From: an uncultured Candidatus Cenarchaeum sp.
GTDB taxonomy: Archaea; Thermoproteota; Nitrososphaeria; Nitrososphaerales; Nitrosopumilaceae
NCBI GenBank assembly: GCA_958295735.1
Contig: OY282369.1
Coordinates: 1,596,161-1,660,160, forward strand
Length of the DNA stretch: 64,000 nucleotides
Direction of reading: 5' to 3'
Below are positions 8,182 through 16,542 of this stretch, in pieces. A program made the translations under genes and the position numbers. A model generated the notes under the pieces. The model made no database searches. It saw only the letters and a list, made by a program, of their open reading frames with translations, and was not told the DNA's origin. Every line of letters starts with the position of its first letter. Positions within the stretch are counted from its first letter, which is position 1.

Positions 8182-8958
8182 CTACTTGCGGAATCCCAGC
8201 AGGTAGCCGCGCAGCAGCTGTATGCCCATCGCGGGGTCGACGCCCTTCGGGCACACCTGGCTGCACGAGCCGGCGAAGTGGCAGCGCCATATGCCGTGCG
8301 ACTCGTCTATTATCTTCAGCCTCTCCTCGCGCCCCTTGTCCCTGCTGTCCGCCACGTAGCGGTACGCCTGGGCCAGCGCCTGGGGGCCGACGAACGACGA
8401 GTCGGTGGCCATGGTGGGGCAGGCCGAGTTGCACAGGCCGCACTTTATGCAGGCGGAGAACTGGACGAACCGCTCCAGCTCCTCGGGCGTCTGCGGCGCG
8501 GCCTCCGCCGCGCCGGGCGGCCCGCCGGACCCCCCCGCGCCCACCACGTACGGCTTTACCCCGCGGTGCGCCTCGAACAGCCTCTCGAACCCCACCACCA
8601 GGTCCCTCACGACCGGGAAGTTCTTCATGGGCTCGACGGTCACGGTGTCCGCGCCCAGCTCGTCTATCTTGGTGAAGCACGCCAGCCTCGGCCTGCCGTT
8701 TATCAGCATCCCGCACGAGCCGCACGTGGCCTGCCTGCACGAGTACCTCACCGCCACGGAGTGGTCGATGTGCTTCTTCACGTCGAGTATGGCGTCGAGG
8801 ACGGTGGTCCACTTTTCCACGGGCACCTTGTGCACGGAAAAGCCGCGCTCCCCGCCCCGCGCGTCGGCCGGGTTCTCCCTGGATATCCTCAGCGTCACCG
8901 TGCGGGACGGGGAGACCGCGGTGCCCGCCGCCTCCGCTGCCAGGCCGCGCCGCGCCAT
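8182..8958 (-). CDS. sdhB: Succinate dehydrogenase iron-sulfur subunit
   Basis: 258 residues. It carries the [2Fe-2S] ligand set CRQATCGSCG with a later RLAC, and the two C-terminal clusters CIKCGLCNSACP and CHFAGSCSQVCPKG for [4Fe-4S] and [3Fe-4S]. It transfers electrons from the SdhA flavin to the membrane quinone. A glycine/alanine-rich insert (about residues 145-170) separates the two cluster domains. ATG 8958 is chosen because it overlaps the TGA of the preceding gene (TGATG), showing translational coupling. It is the last gene of an sdhA-C-D-B operon. Confidence 0.92.
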   Translation of the reverse strand: MARRGLAAEAAGTAVSPSRTVTLRISRENPADARGGERGFSVHKVPVEKWTTVLDAILDVKKHIDHSVAVRYSCRQATCGSCGMLINGRPRLACFTKIDELGADTVTVEPMKNFPVVRDLVVGFERLFEAHRGVKPYVVGAGGSGGPPGAAEAAPQTPEELERFVQFSACIKCGLCNSACPTMATDSSFVGPQALAQAYRYVADSRDKGREERLKIIDESHGIWRCHFAGSCSQVCPKGVDPAMGIQLLRGYLLGFRK

Positions 8959-9305
8959 CACGACACCGTCCCCGCGCTTGCCATTATTATGGTTCTGGAG
9001 CCGTACGCTATGACCGCGAACATGGCCGCCAGGCACCCGTACGAGACCGCCTTCTCGTACGCCCTGCCCTGCCTCAGCTCCAGCAGCACGACCCTCAGGC
9101 CGTTGAAGCCGTGTATGGACAGGAGGACCAGGATTATCTCCAGCAGGCCGGCGTACGGGAGGAACTGGTAGTTGGCGATCACGCTCTCGTACTGGAGCGA
9201 GTCGGAGAAGTCCTGGGTGAACCTGAACAGCACGTGCACGGCCACCAGGGCCACGGCCCCGAGGGCCGTCCCGTAGTGGATCCTCATTATCGTGCTTTCC
9301 CTCAT
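8958..9305 (-). CDS. sdhD: Succinate dehydrogenase membrane anchor subunit
   Basis: 115 residues with three predicted transmembrane stretches (ALGAVALVAVHVLF, LLEIILVLLSIHGFNGL, GCLAAMFAVIAYG). His residues in the first two helices (AVHVLF, SIHGFNG) are candidates for haem or quinone contacts. Assignment rests mainly on its position between the first anchor and sdhB, with overlaps or spacing of a few bases on both sides. Sequence alone would identify it only as a small membrane protein. Confidence 0.75.
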   Translation of the reverse strand: MRESTIMRIHYGTALGAVALVAVHVLFRFTQDFSDSLQYESVIANYQFLPYAGLLEIILVLLSIHGFNGLRVVLLELRQGRAYEKAVSYGCLAAMFAVIAYGSRTIIMASAGTVS

Positions 9306-9306
9306 C

Positions 9307-9777
9307 TCAGTGCACCTCGCCGAACATCACGGCCAGGCCGTACATGGAGGCCGCGGCGGCCAGCACTATCGAGGAGTATATGCCGATCTTGTGCCGGGCG
9401 CCCTGCGACAGGGGGGCGTACGGGTAGTCGGGCCTCGCGGGCCTGCCCACGCCCAGCCCGCCGTGGCCCAGCATGAGCCGCACGCCGTTGGCCGTGTGGA
9501 AGACGCACATCCCTATCACCACGGCCAGCAGGACGTGGCCTTCCGTGGTCTGCGTCGTGGCCAGCATCTCGTCCCAGCCCGCCCTGCCCCTCAGTATGTT
9601 GCTGGTCTCGTATATGTGGGCCACGAAGTAGGCCAGCAGCCCCAGCCCGCTCAGCCTCATCAGCCAGTACGCGACCCGCTCTATGCCGTACCCGCGCGGG
9701 TCCGCCATGCCCTTTATGCCGCCCATGTTGCGGCGCCCGGCCCCCCCCTCCCCGCCGGCGGCGCCGGAGCCGGGCAT
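9307..9777 (-). CDS. sdhC: Succinate dehydrogenase cytochrome b-type anchor subunit
   Basis: 156 residues. After a Gly-rich start come YWLMRLSGLGLLAYFVAHIYETSN, GHVLLAVVIGMCVFHTANGVRLML and a third helix near the C-terminus. The R-x-S-G-x-x-L pattern and the helix His residues (VAHIY, FHTANGVR) are typical of SdhC, where they contact quinone and axial haem b. The start could be internal at MGGIKGMADPRG because the first about 17 residues are low complexity. It starts where sdhA stops (9777). Confidence 0.82.
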   Translation of the reverse strand: MPGSGAAGGEGGAGRRNMGGIKGMADPRGYGIERVAYWLMRLSGLGLLAYFVAHIYETSNILRGRAGWDEMLATTQTTEGHVLLAVVIGMCVFHTANGVRLMLGHGGLGVGRPARPDYPYAPLSQGARHKIGIYSSIVLAAAASMYGLAVMFGEVH

Positions 9778-11495
9778 CAGTACCTCCTCTCCACCGGCTG
9801 GTACCGGGTTATGGTCACGGGGTGCTCCTTGAGTATGGGCTCCGCGGGATCGTAGTACGCCAGGGTGTGGTGCAGGAACCCGGCATCGTCCCTCTTGGGG
9901 TGGTCGGTCCTGGCGTGCGAGCCCCGCGACTCCTTCCTGTTTATGGCCCCCACCAGGATCACCTCGGCCGCGCGCAGCATCGAGTCAATCTCCATCACGT
10001 TGCAGAAGTTCGTGTTGTATTCCTTTGCCCTGTCGTCCACGTGCTTCCAGGCGCGCTTCTTGAGCTGCCTCACCCTCCTGAGGCCCTCGGCCAGGCCGGG
10101 CCCGTCCCTGTACACGTAGGCCTTTTCGTTCATCGTGTCGGTCAGCTCCTGCCTCACCTCGTACGGGTTGGCCCCCCCGCCCCCCCTGAATATGCCGTCG
10201 TAAATCCTCTTTTCCTCGTGGGCCACCAGGTGGTGCGGGAAGGGGGCCCCGCCGTCGCCGCCCCCCCTCTCTATGTACTCGGCGGCGAGCTCGCCGGTTA
10301 TCCTGCCCCACACCATGCACTCGGACGTGGAGTTGGCCCCGAGCCTGTTGGAGCCGTGGGTGCTGTTGCACGCCGCCTCGCCGGCCGCCCAGACACCGGC
10401 CAGCTCGGTGGCGCCGTCGATGTCCGTGTGGATGCCGCCCATCATGTAGTGGCAGACGGGCCTCACGTCCAGCACGTCCTCGGCGGGGTCGGCCCCCGAG
10501 AACTTTATGGAGATCTCCCGTATGCCCCCAAGCTTTTCCCTTATCATGTCGTCGCCCACGTGCCTCAGGTCCAGCCTCATGCAGTCCACGCCCGTCTCGT
10601 GCTTGAAGCCGCGGCCCTCGTTGATCTCGGTTATCATGGAGCGCGAGACGATGTCCCTCGGGGCGAGCTCCATCTTGCTCGGCGCGTACCTCTTCATGAA
10701 CCGCTCCCCCCTGCTGTTCAGCAGGTGGCCCCCCTCGCCCCTGGCGCCCTCCGTTATGAGTATGCCCGACGGCATTATCCCCGTGGGGTGGAACTGGACG
10801 AACTCCATGTCCTTCAGGGCCATCCCCGCCCTGTACGCCATGTCCAGCCCGTCGGGGGTCGACGAGTGGGCGTACGTGGAAAAGCTGTACAGCCTGCCGG
10901 CGCCCCCGGTGGCGATTATGAGGGCCTTGGCGCGCAGCACGTGGAACGTCCCCGTGGCGATCTCTATGGCCGTGAGCCCGTGGAACCTCTGCCCGTCGTG
11001 TATTATGGAGGTGGCGAACCACTCGTTGAGGTACTCTATGCCGTCGAACCCCTGGCAGGTGTCGTACAGGGTCTGCATCTCGTAGAACCCCACCTTGTCC
11101 GAGGCGTACGTGGCCCTCGGGTAGCTGTACCCGCCGAACGCCCGCTGGTCTATCCGGCCGTCCTTCCTCCTGGACCACGGCATGCCCCACTTGTCCAGCT
11201 GGCCTATCTGCGCGGGCATCTCGCTGCAGAGCCGCTCCGCCACGTCCTGGTCGGCCAGGAAGTCGCTGCCCTTCACGGTGTCGTACACGTGCGACTCCAC
11301 GGAGTCGCCTTCGTCCTGCGCTATGGCGGCCGCCGTCCCGCCCTCGGCCGAGACCGAGTGGGAGCGCATGACCTGCACCTTGGAGACGACCGCTATGCTG
11401 ATGCGGGGGCTCTTTTGGGCGGCCGATATGGCGGCCCGCAGTCCGGCCAGGCCAGAGCCGCATATGACCAGATCATACCTTATGGTCTCGACCAT
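9777..11495 (-). CDS. sdhA: Succinate dehydrogenase flavoprotein subunit
   Basis: 572 residues. It oxidises succinate to fumarate at the inner face of the membrane. Visible are the dinucleotide-binding start DLVICGSGLAGLRAA, the HSVSAEGGTAAA segment holding the His that covalently attaches FAD, the FVQFHPTGI and TEGARGEGG active-site strands, the catalytic-Arg region RDIVSRSM, and MGGIHTD near the C-terminal half. First gene of the sdhACDB operon. A TATA-like CATATTTACC lies about 30 nt upstream of the ATG, so the mRNA is probably leaderless or nearly so. Confidence 0.95.
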   Translation of the reverse strand: MVETIRYDLVICGSGLAGLRAAISAAQKSPRISIAVVSKVQVMRSHSVSAEGGTAAAIAQDEGDSVESHVYDTVKGSDFLADQDVAERLCSEMPAQIGQLDKWGMPWSRRKDGRIDQRAFGGYSYPRATYASDKVGFYEMQTLYDTCQGFDGIEYLNEWFATSIIHDGQRFHGLTAIEIATGTFHVLRAKALIIATGGAGRLYSFSTYAHSSTPDGLDMAYRAGMALKDMEFVQFHPTGIMPSGILITEGARGEGGHLLNSRGERFMKRYAPSKMELAPRDIVSRSMITEINEGRGFKHETGVDCMRLDLRHVGDDMIREKLGGIREISIKFSGADPAEDVLDVRPVCHYMMGGIHTDIDGATELAGVWAAGEAACNSTHGSNRLGANSTSECMVWGRITGELAAEYIERGGGDGGAPFPHHLVAHEEKRIYDGIFRGGGGANPYEVRQELTDTMNEKAYVYRDGPGLAEGLRRVRQLKKRAWKHVDDRAKEYNTNFCNVMEIDSMLRAAEVILVGAINRKESRGSHARTDHPKRDDAGFLHHTLAYYDPAEPILKEHPVTITRYQPVERRY

Positions 11496-11771
11496 CCCTC
11501 ACCACGCCCGCGCCCGGCAAGGTAAATATGTAGTGCGTGGCGGGGGCGCAGGCTCCGGCCCTCCGGCCCGATCGACGCCGCGGCATCCGCCGCGCCGGGG
11601 CCTGGCCGGCCGCCCGCCCGCCCGCGCCGCGGGAGCCGCCTCCCGCGCCGGTTCTGTCCGGGGCGGCCCTCCCGGCCCTCCGATCCCGCGCCGGCATCGC
11701 GGGGCGGCGGCGGCCGCCCCGCGCCCCCTCCGCCGCGGTTCAGTTTTATGTGGAGCCGGCCCCGGCGCGCC

Positions 11772-12041
11772 GTGATAGAAAAGGAGGACGCCGCCGCGGT
11801 GGCCGGCATGCTGGCCGAGAACCTCGCGGGAGTGTCGCGCGTGAAGGACAACTTTAGGCTGCTGCCCGACGCGTCGTGGGGCTACTTTGCGCTGGGCCAC
11901 GACGGCAAGGGCCGGTTCGGGCTGTTCGTGGCGTACTCGGAGGCCGGCTCCGACCTCGACGGGCTGCTCGATGCCTACAAGGGGTGGGCCGACGCGTCCG
12001 CCGCGCGGGGCAAGGGCCGGGAAACACAGATTAAGCGATAG
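11772..12041 (+). CDS. Small hypothetical protein
   Basis: 89 residues from GTG 11772, chosen because a TATA-like GTTTTATG lies about 25 nt upstream; the ORF can be extended eight codons but that would swallow the promoter. The sequence (VIEKEDAAAVAGMLAENLAG, then a WGYFALGHDGKGRFGLFVAYSE strand-rich core) has a compact alpha-beta look and an acidic N-terminus. I do not recognise the family. It reads into the gap before the isocitrate-lyase-like gene but has its own stop and separate promoter spacing. Confidence 0.6.
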   Translation: MIEKEDAAAVAGMLAENLAGVSRVKDNFRLLPDASWGYFALGHDGKGRFGLFVAYSEAGSDLDGLLDAYKGWADASAARGKGRETQIKR

Positions 12042-12063
12042 GCGGCGCGGCGGCGCGGTCGGA

Positions 12064-12978
12064 TTGAAGGGACTCAGGCGCCTGATCGGCGGGGACGGCG
12101 GCCCCCTGGTGGTGCCCGGCGTGTACGACGCGCTGGGCGCCAAGATCGCCGCGCGGGCCGGGTTCGAGGCGATGTTCCAGACCGGCTACGGCACGTCGGC
12201 CTCGCTGCTCGGCATGCCCGACTACGGGTTCGTCGGCGCGGCGGAGACCGTGGAGAACGCCAGGCGCGTGTGCGGCGCGGCGGGGGTCCCCGTGCTGGTG
12301 GATGCGGACACGGGGTACGGCAACGCGCTGAGCGTCTGGCGGCTGGTCGGCGAGCTCGAGGCGGCCGGCGCGTCGGGAATGTTCCTGGAGGACCAGAGGT
12401 GGCCCAAGAGGTGCGGCCACATGCGGGGGAAGGAGGTCGTCCCGTACGAGGAGTACGCCGAAAAGCTCGGCGCCGCCCTGGACGCCCGCTCCAGCCGCGA
12501 CTTTGTGGTGGTGGCGCGCACGGACGCGCGGGCCACCGAGGGGCTGGACGGGGCGATCGAGCGCGCGCGGCTCAGCCGCAGGGACGGCGCGGATGCCGTG
12601 TTCGTCGAGGCCCCCGCGTCGGTGGCCGAGATGCGCCGCATAGGCGGGTCGGTGGACGCGCCGCTCGTGGCGAACATGATAGAAGGCGGCAGGACGCCGC
12701 TCCAGTCGGCCGCCTCCCTGCACCGCATGGGGTTCGGCATAATCCTGTACCCGCTGTCCATGCTGTACGCGAGCGCCCACGCGGCGGCGCGGGTGATGGG
12801 GGAGCTGAAGCGCAGGGGAACGACGCGGAGGCTCGAGGGGGAGATGGCGGGATTCGACGGGTTCAACGAGATAGTGGGGCTGGAGGGGATGCGGGACCTC
12901 GAGGAGAGGTACCGATCCCCGCGGCCCGGGGGCCGGAGGCGCGCGGCGCGGCCGCGCCGCGGCCGCGGCGGGGCCTAG
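12064..12978 (+). CDS. Isocitrate lyase/PEP mutase superfamily enzyme
   Basis: 304 residues from TTG 12064, with a TATA-like GATTAAG about 30 nt upstream. The TIM-barrel markers of the ICL/PEP-mutase family are present: VPGVYDALGAKIAARAG, the metal-binding DADTGYGN, EDQRWPKRCGHMRGK with the catalytic-loop Cys, and VARTDARA. This signature is shared by 2-methylisocitrate lyase, oxaloacetate decarboxylase and carboxyPEP mutase-type enzymes. The KRCGHM loop favours a lyase over a PEP mutase. The C-terminal about 20 residues are an Arg/Gly-rich tail. The substrate cannot be decided from sequence. Confidence 0.82.
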   Translation: MKGLRRLIGGDGGPLVVPGVYDALGAKIAARAGFEAMFQTGYGTSASLLGMPDYGFVGAAETVENARRVCGAAGVPVLVDADTGYGNALSVWRLVGELEAAGASGMFLEDQRWPKRCGHMRGKEVVPYEEYAEKLGAALDARSSRDFVVVARTDARATEGLDGAIERARLSRRDGADAVFVEAPASVAEMRRIGGSVDAPLVANMIEGGRTPLQSAASLHRMGFGIILYPLSMLYASAHAAARVMGELKRRGTTRRLEGEMAGFDGFNEIVGLEGMRDLEERYRSPRPGGRRRAARPRRGRGGA

Positions 12979-13014
12979 GGGCGGCGACGGCCGCAGCCCG
13001 GGCGGCGGAAAGCG

Positions 13015-13085
13015 GGGGCGCGCGGGATCGGGAACGCCCCCGCCGATCCGGATTCGCGAAGCGGCGGGGGCGGCAGACCGCGCGC
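13015..13085 (+). repeat. Dispersed intergenic repeat, copy 2
   Basis: Contains GGGAACGCCCCCGCCGATCC followed by GGATTCGCG, matching the core of the dispersed family, in the gap between the lyase-like gene and alba. Confidence 0.6.
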
Positions 13086-13234
13086 GGGGGGCGTGATTAG
13101 ACGGATAGAACGATGTGGGATTTGGAGGGATGCACGGCCTCGCGGAGGCGCCGTTCCCGCGGCACTAGGGCCGGAGGCGCGCAACGCCAAAGCGGTTGCA
13201 ACAGGGCCTAGGGCGCCGGCAAAAGCCGCCGCCG

Positions 13235-13750
13235 CTACTGTTGCTCTGTTTGCGGCTGCTGCGGCTGCTCTGTTTGCGGCTGCTGCGGCTGCTCTGTTTG
13301 CGGCTGCTGCGGCTGCTCTGTTTGCGGCTGCTGCGGCTGCTCTGTTTGCGGCTGCTGCGGCTGCTCTGTTTGCGGCTGCTGCGGCTGCTCTGTTTGCGGC
13401 TGCTGCGGCTGCTGCGGCTGCTCTGTTTGCGGCTGCTGCGGCTGCTCTGTTTGCGGCTGCGCCGCCGCCTCGCTCTTTTTCACTCGGATCTCTATGGTGG
13501 AGACATTCCTCGACTTGCCGTCCTCTGACTGCAGCGTCTCGGAGCCGATCTCAATTCCGCTCACCGCATACCCCATGTCGCCCTTTTTGCGCGCCAGTAT
13601 CTGCGCCACGTCGACGGCCCTGCCGATGCTCAGGCCCCTGGCCTTGATCTTGACGGTGGTCATGCTTGCGAGCTGGATCTTGGCCGACATCACGTACGCC
13701 ATGAGGGGCTTTTTGCCGATGTAGATTGTATCCCTTGCCTCGTCTGCCAT
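13235..13750 (-). CDS. albA: Alba chromatin protein with a long Q/P/T-rich tandem-repeat tail
   Basis: 171 residues. The N-terminal about 90 are a standard Alba domain (IYIGKKPLMAYVMSAKIQLA, IKARGLSIGRAVDVAQILARK), which binds DNA and RNA as dimers and helps compact archaeal chromatin. From about residue 97 the protein continues into about nine copies of PQTEQPQQ, encoded by a 24-bp tandem repeat, doubling the usual 90-100 residue length. The tail is uncharged apart from Glu and probably disordered. The gene shares an ATTTAAAT promoter element with the divergent HEAT-repeat gene. Confidence 0.9.
   Translation of the reverse strand: MADEARDTIYIGKKPLMAYVMSAKIQLASMTTVKIKARGLSIGRAVDVAQILARKKGDMGYAVSGIEIGSETLQSEDGKSRNVSTIEIRVKKSEAAAQPQTEQPQQPQTEQPQQPQQPQTEQPQQPQTEQPQQPQTEQPQQPQTEQPQQPQTEQPQQPQTEQPQQPQTEQQ
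13246..13460 (-). repeat. 24-bp coding tandem repeat in the alba gene tail
   Basis: About nine copies of a 24-bp unit (plus strand TTTGCGGCTGCTGCGGCTGC then TCTG). One unit carries an extra 9 bp. All are in frame, encoding PQTEQPQQ. Confidence 0.9.
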
Positions 13751-13770
13751 TGCGCGCCCACGCGTCAGGG

Positions 13771-13781
13771 ATAATTTAAAT
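13771..13781. promoter_or_regulatory. Shared palindromic TATA element (alba and HEAT-repeat gene)
   Basis: ATAATTTAAAT contains the perfect palindrome ATTTAAAT, centred about 28 nt from the alba ATG (13750) and about 30 nt from ATG 13807. No second AT-rich box is present in the 56-bp gap. Confidence 0.6.
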
Positions 13782-13806
13782 CTAAGATCGACGCCGTTGC
13801 GGGGCC

Positions 13807-14382
13807 ATGGGGGCGGCTGGACGGGAGGGCGGAGCCGTGGGGGCGGCTGGACGGGAGGGCGGGCCGGCGCCGACGGGCCGCGCCTCCGGGACCCGGCGCA
13901 TCGGGGAGCTCGCCGGCCGCGGCGCGGTCTGGGAGGTGATATCCGCCCTTGACGATCCGGACGTCGCGGTGCGCGGGGAGGCCTTCGCCGCCTTGGTGTC
14001 CGAGGAGGCCGACATATCGGAGCGCCTTGCGCGGGCCCTGGGCTCCCCGAGCAGGAATGTGCGCGGGTTCTGCGCGCTGGTGCTGGCCAACAGGGGGGAC
14101 GGCGGCCGCGCTGGCGAGCTTGCGGCGCTGGCCTCCGGCGATCCCAGTTCCATGGTCAGGTCGTGCGCGCTGGGGGCGCTGGGGTACCTGCGCGCGTCGG
14201 GCCCCGCCGCCTCGGCCGCGGTGAGGGGCGGCTTCGCCGACCCGAACGTGGAGACGCGGCGGAGCGCGCTCAAGGCGGCGCTGGACATGGGCGTGGCGCT
14301 CTCCCCCTCCGACGTGGAGGCGCTCTCGGCAGGCGGGGACGGGGAGCTGCTGCGCATGCTGGAATCGGCGCGGCGCGCGTGA
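13807..14382 (+). CDS. HEAT-repeat-like protein
   Basis: 191 residues. After a low-complexity N-terminus that contains a 30-bp duplication (GAAGREGG twice), the protein is a run of paired helices of HEAT/PBS-lyase type: VWEVISALDDPDVAVRGEAFAALV, LARALGSPSRNVRGFCALVLA, LAALASGDPSSMVRSCALGALGYL and FADPNVETRRSALKAALD. Each has the D-x-x-x-x-V-R pattern. Such domains mediate protein-protein contacts; no catalytic residues are evident. It is divergent from alba over a shared promoter, which suggests co-expression but not a known function. Confidence 0.75.
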   Translation: MGAAGREGGAVGAAGREGGPAPTGRASGTRRIGELAGRGAVWEVISALDDPDVAVRGEAFAALVSEEADISERLARALGSPSRNVRGFCALVLANRGDGGRAGELAALASGDPSSMVRSCALGALGYLRASGPAASAAVRGGFADPNVETRRSALKAALDMGVALSPSDVEALSAGGDGELLRMLESARRA

Positions 14383-14849
14383 CGCCGCAGCGCTGCATGC
14401 CGCTGCGCGGCGCCCCTGCGCCCCCCGCCCGCAGCCTGTCCCGCCCGCTGTACCGCGGGCCGCGCCGCGGCGCCCGCCCCCGGTTGCGGCGGCCCGGAAC
14501 AAGCCGGGGGCCGGACCGTCCCGCCGCCGAGGTCCGCGCGGCCGGGACCGCGGCCCGCGGCGGCAGCCCGCCGTTCCGGGACGGGATCGGGCGTTGCTCG
14601 ATCCGAGCGCGGCGGACCAAATACGCGGGCAGCGATGCCGTCCCCGCGCGGCCCGGCGCGGGCGCGGGCGCGGGGCGCGTCCCCGCCGCGCTTGGGGACG
14701 TATCCCTGCGGCCGCCCGGCATCCGCGGCCGCGCAGGCGAGTCAGCCCGGATCCGAAAACGCCCGATCCCGCGCGCGAGCCGCCGCCTGCGCTAAACGTA
14801 AATAACTACGCCGGGCGTCGACGGCGTGTGGGCCGATTGCCCGCTCAAT
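14383..14849. other. GC-rich intergenic region upstream of tRNA-Ala
   Basis: No supported gene in about 470 bp. The only functional-looking element is a TATA-like CGTAAATAACTACG at about 14798-14811, placed to drive the tRNA. The same TAAATAACTACG string recurs at about 47380 upstream of another gene. Confidence 0.5.
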
Positions 14850-14923
14850 GGGCCGGTCGTCTAGACTGGTAGGATTCGCCCTTGGCATGGGCGAGATCGA
14901 GGGTTCAAATCCCTCCCGGTCCA
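14850..14923 (+). tRNA. tRNA-Ala (GGC)
   Basis: A 74-nt cloverleaf. The acceptor GGGCCGG pairs with CCGGTCC and includes G3-U70, the classic alanine identity pair. The anticodon stem CGCCC/GGGCG has loop TTGGCAT, giving anticodon GGC. The T arm is GAGGG-TTCAAAT-CCCTC and the discriminator is A. A TTTT tract follows immediately. CCA is not encoded. Confidence 0.93.
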
Positions 14924-15532
14924 CCTTTTCCCGCCCCGCGATCCGTGGCGCGCGCGCACCTTCCTCCGGGCGCGCGCGGCGGCTTTCGCTCCCGCGCGGC
15001 GCTCCCCGCGCGGATGCGGCAATAACGCAAACCGGGCTCCCGCGCCGGCGCGTGCCCGGTTGCGCGGTACGGAAGCCGTTGCGCGGTACGGAAGCCGTTG
15101 CGCGGTACGGAAGCCGGCCGCGGCGCGTGCCCGGTTGCGCGGTACGGAAGCCGGCCGCGGCGCGTGCCCGGTTGCGCGGTACGGAAGCCGGCCGCGGCGC
15201 GTGCCCGGTTGCGCGGTACGGAAGCCGGCCGCGGCGCGTGCCCGGTTGCGCGGTACGGAAGCCGGCCGCGGCGCGTGCCCGGTTGCGCGGTACGGAAGCC
15301 GGCCGCGGCGCGTGCCCGGTTGCGCGGTACGGAAGCCGGCCGCGGCGCGTGCCCGGTTGCGCGGTACGGAAGCCGGCCGCGGCGCGTGCCCGGTTGCGCG
15401 GTACGCGGAGCCGGCCGCGGCGCGTGCCCGGTTGCGCGGTACGCGGAGCCGGCCGCCTGTGCGGCATGCGGGTATCATTAGTATCTATAGTATTATACTG
15501 TTATTAATATCCCTGCGGCATCCAGTGCATGC
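14924..15532. other. Gene-free region occupied mostly by a repeat array
   Basis: Open frames here are products of the repeat. The last 60 bp (15475-15520) turn AT-rich (TATAGTATTATACTG) and form the promoter of the ArdC-like gene. Confidence 0.6.
15059..15450. repeat. 19-bp and 37-bp tandem array
   Basis: Three 19-bp units GTTGCGCGGTACGGAAGCC at the left, then nine or so 37-bp units formed by the same 19 bp plus an inserted GGCCGCGGCGCGTGCCCG. The final two units read ACGCGGAGC instead of ACGGAAGC. Units are contiguous with no unique spacers, so this is not a CRISPR array. Confidence 0.95.
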
Positions 15533-16486
15533 ATGGGCTCGGGAGATGCGCCGGCTTCGACCGGAAAAGCGCATCAGCGGGACGGGGAATCCGGCAGCGG
15601 CGGCGGGGCCGTGTCCAGGGCTGCCGACCAGCTGGGCAAGATAGCGAAACTGTTCTCCTGCAAAAAACTCCCCGACATGGTGTCAAAGTCGTACCTGGAG
15701 CCGGCGGGGAGGCCGAGCGACAAGTGGAGCCTGGGCAACCGCCTGCTGGTCATGATGGAGGGGACGCGCGACGCGCGGGGCATCCTGCAGTGGAACGCGG
15801 CCGGCAGGCGCGTGGTGAAGGGCCGCAAGGCCATATACATACTCGGGCCCACGGTGCGCAGCCGGGACGAGACCGACGAGAAGACGGGCGAGGAGCGCAA
15901 GGTGAAGTACGTGGCGGGGTTCCACGCCATCCCGGTGTTCCGGTACGAGGACACGTGCGGCGCCGGGCTGAGCACCGTGAAGGACGAGCCCAAAAAGCTG
16001 CCGCCGCTGGCGGACGTGGCCGCCAAGTGGGGCATCCGCACGCGGTACGACGCGACCGAGCACGGCGAATACGGCTCGTTCTCGCCCAGCGAGGGGGAGA
16101 TACGCCTGTGCACCGACGATGCGGCCACCTTCTTCCACGAGCTGGCGCACGCGGCGCACAGCAGGCTGGAAGAGCTGAAGTCCGGGCAGGATCCCGAGCA
16201 GGAGGCCATAGCGCAGCTCGCGGCCTGCGCGCTGGGCAGGGCGTACGGGTATAACGTCGACGGCTACACGTACAACTACATCGCGCACTACGCGGGGGGC
16301 AACGAGCCCGAGCGGGTGGGGCGCATGTGCTACAGGGTGCTGGGGAAGGTGGAGCGGATAATGGGCATGATCCTCGAGGAGGAGCGGGCCGCGGGGCGGG
16401 ATGCCGGAAAAGCGGAAAGCTCGGGCGGCCCGGCTCCCGCATCCGGCCCCGCGGACGCCCCTCCCGCCGCCGCCGCTGCCTCCTAG
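15533..16486 (+). CDS. ArdC-like antirestriction protein
   Basis: 317 residues. The N-terminal half matches the ArdC/DUF1738 ssDNA-binding domain (KWSLGNRLLVMMEGT, a GRRVVKGRKAIYILGP strand pair). The C-terminal half is a zinc-metallopeptidase-like domain with TFFHELAHAAHSR (HExxH) and the downstream QEAIAQLAACALG helix supplying a third acidic ligand. ArdC proteins are normally plasmid or conjugative-element genes that protect incoming DNA from restriction. Here the gene sits alone next to a repeat array in the chromosome, with a TATA-like TATTATACTG about 30-40 nt upstream. The C-terminus is a Pro/Ala tail. Confidence 0.78.
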   Translation: MGSGDAPASTGKAHQRDGESGSGGGAVSRAADQLGKIAKLFSCKKLPDMVSKSYLEPAGRPSDKWSLGNRLLVMMEGTRDARGILQWNAAGRRVVKGRKAIYILGPTVRSRDETDEKTGEERKVKYVAGFHAIPVFRYEDTCGAGLSTVKDEPKKLPPLADVAAKWGIRTRYDATEHGEYGSFSPSEGEIRLCTDDAATFFHELAHAAHSRLEELKSGQDPEQEAIAQLAACALGRAYGYNVDGYTYNYIAHYAGGNEPERVGRMCYRVLGKVERIMGMILEEERAAGRDAGKAESSGGPAPASGPADAPPAAAAAS

Positions 16487-16542
16487 CCGGCGGGACGGGG
16501 CGGGGCGGCAACCGCGGGCACGCGGCCGGCCTCCTGCCGGGA

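Noticed and set aside
13093-13647. Plus-strand Ala/Leu-rich repeat frames opposite alba
   Set aside because: Antisense of the Q/P-rich Alba tail. The Alba domain and its promoter fix the true strand.
15059-15450. Possible CRISPR array
   Set aside because: Units are contiguous, near-identical 37-mers without unique spacers, and no cas genes are in the window.
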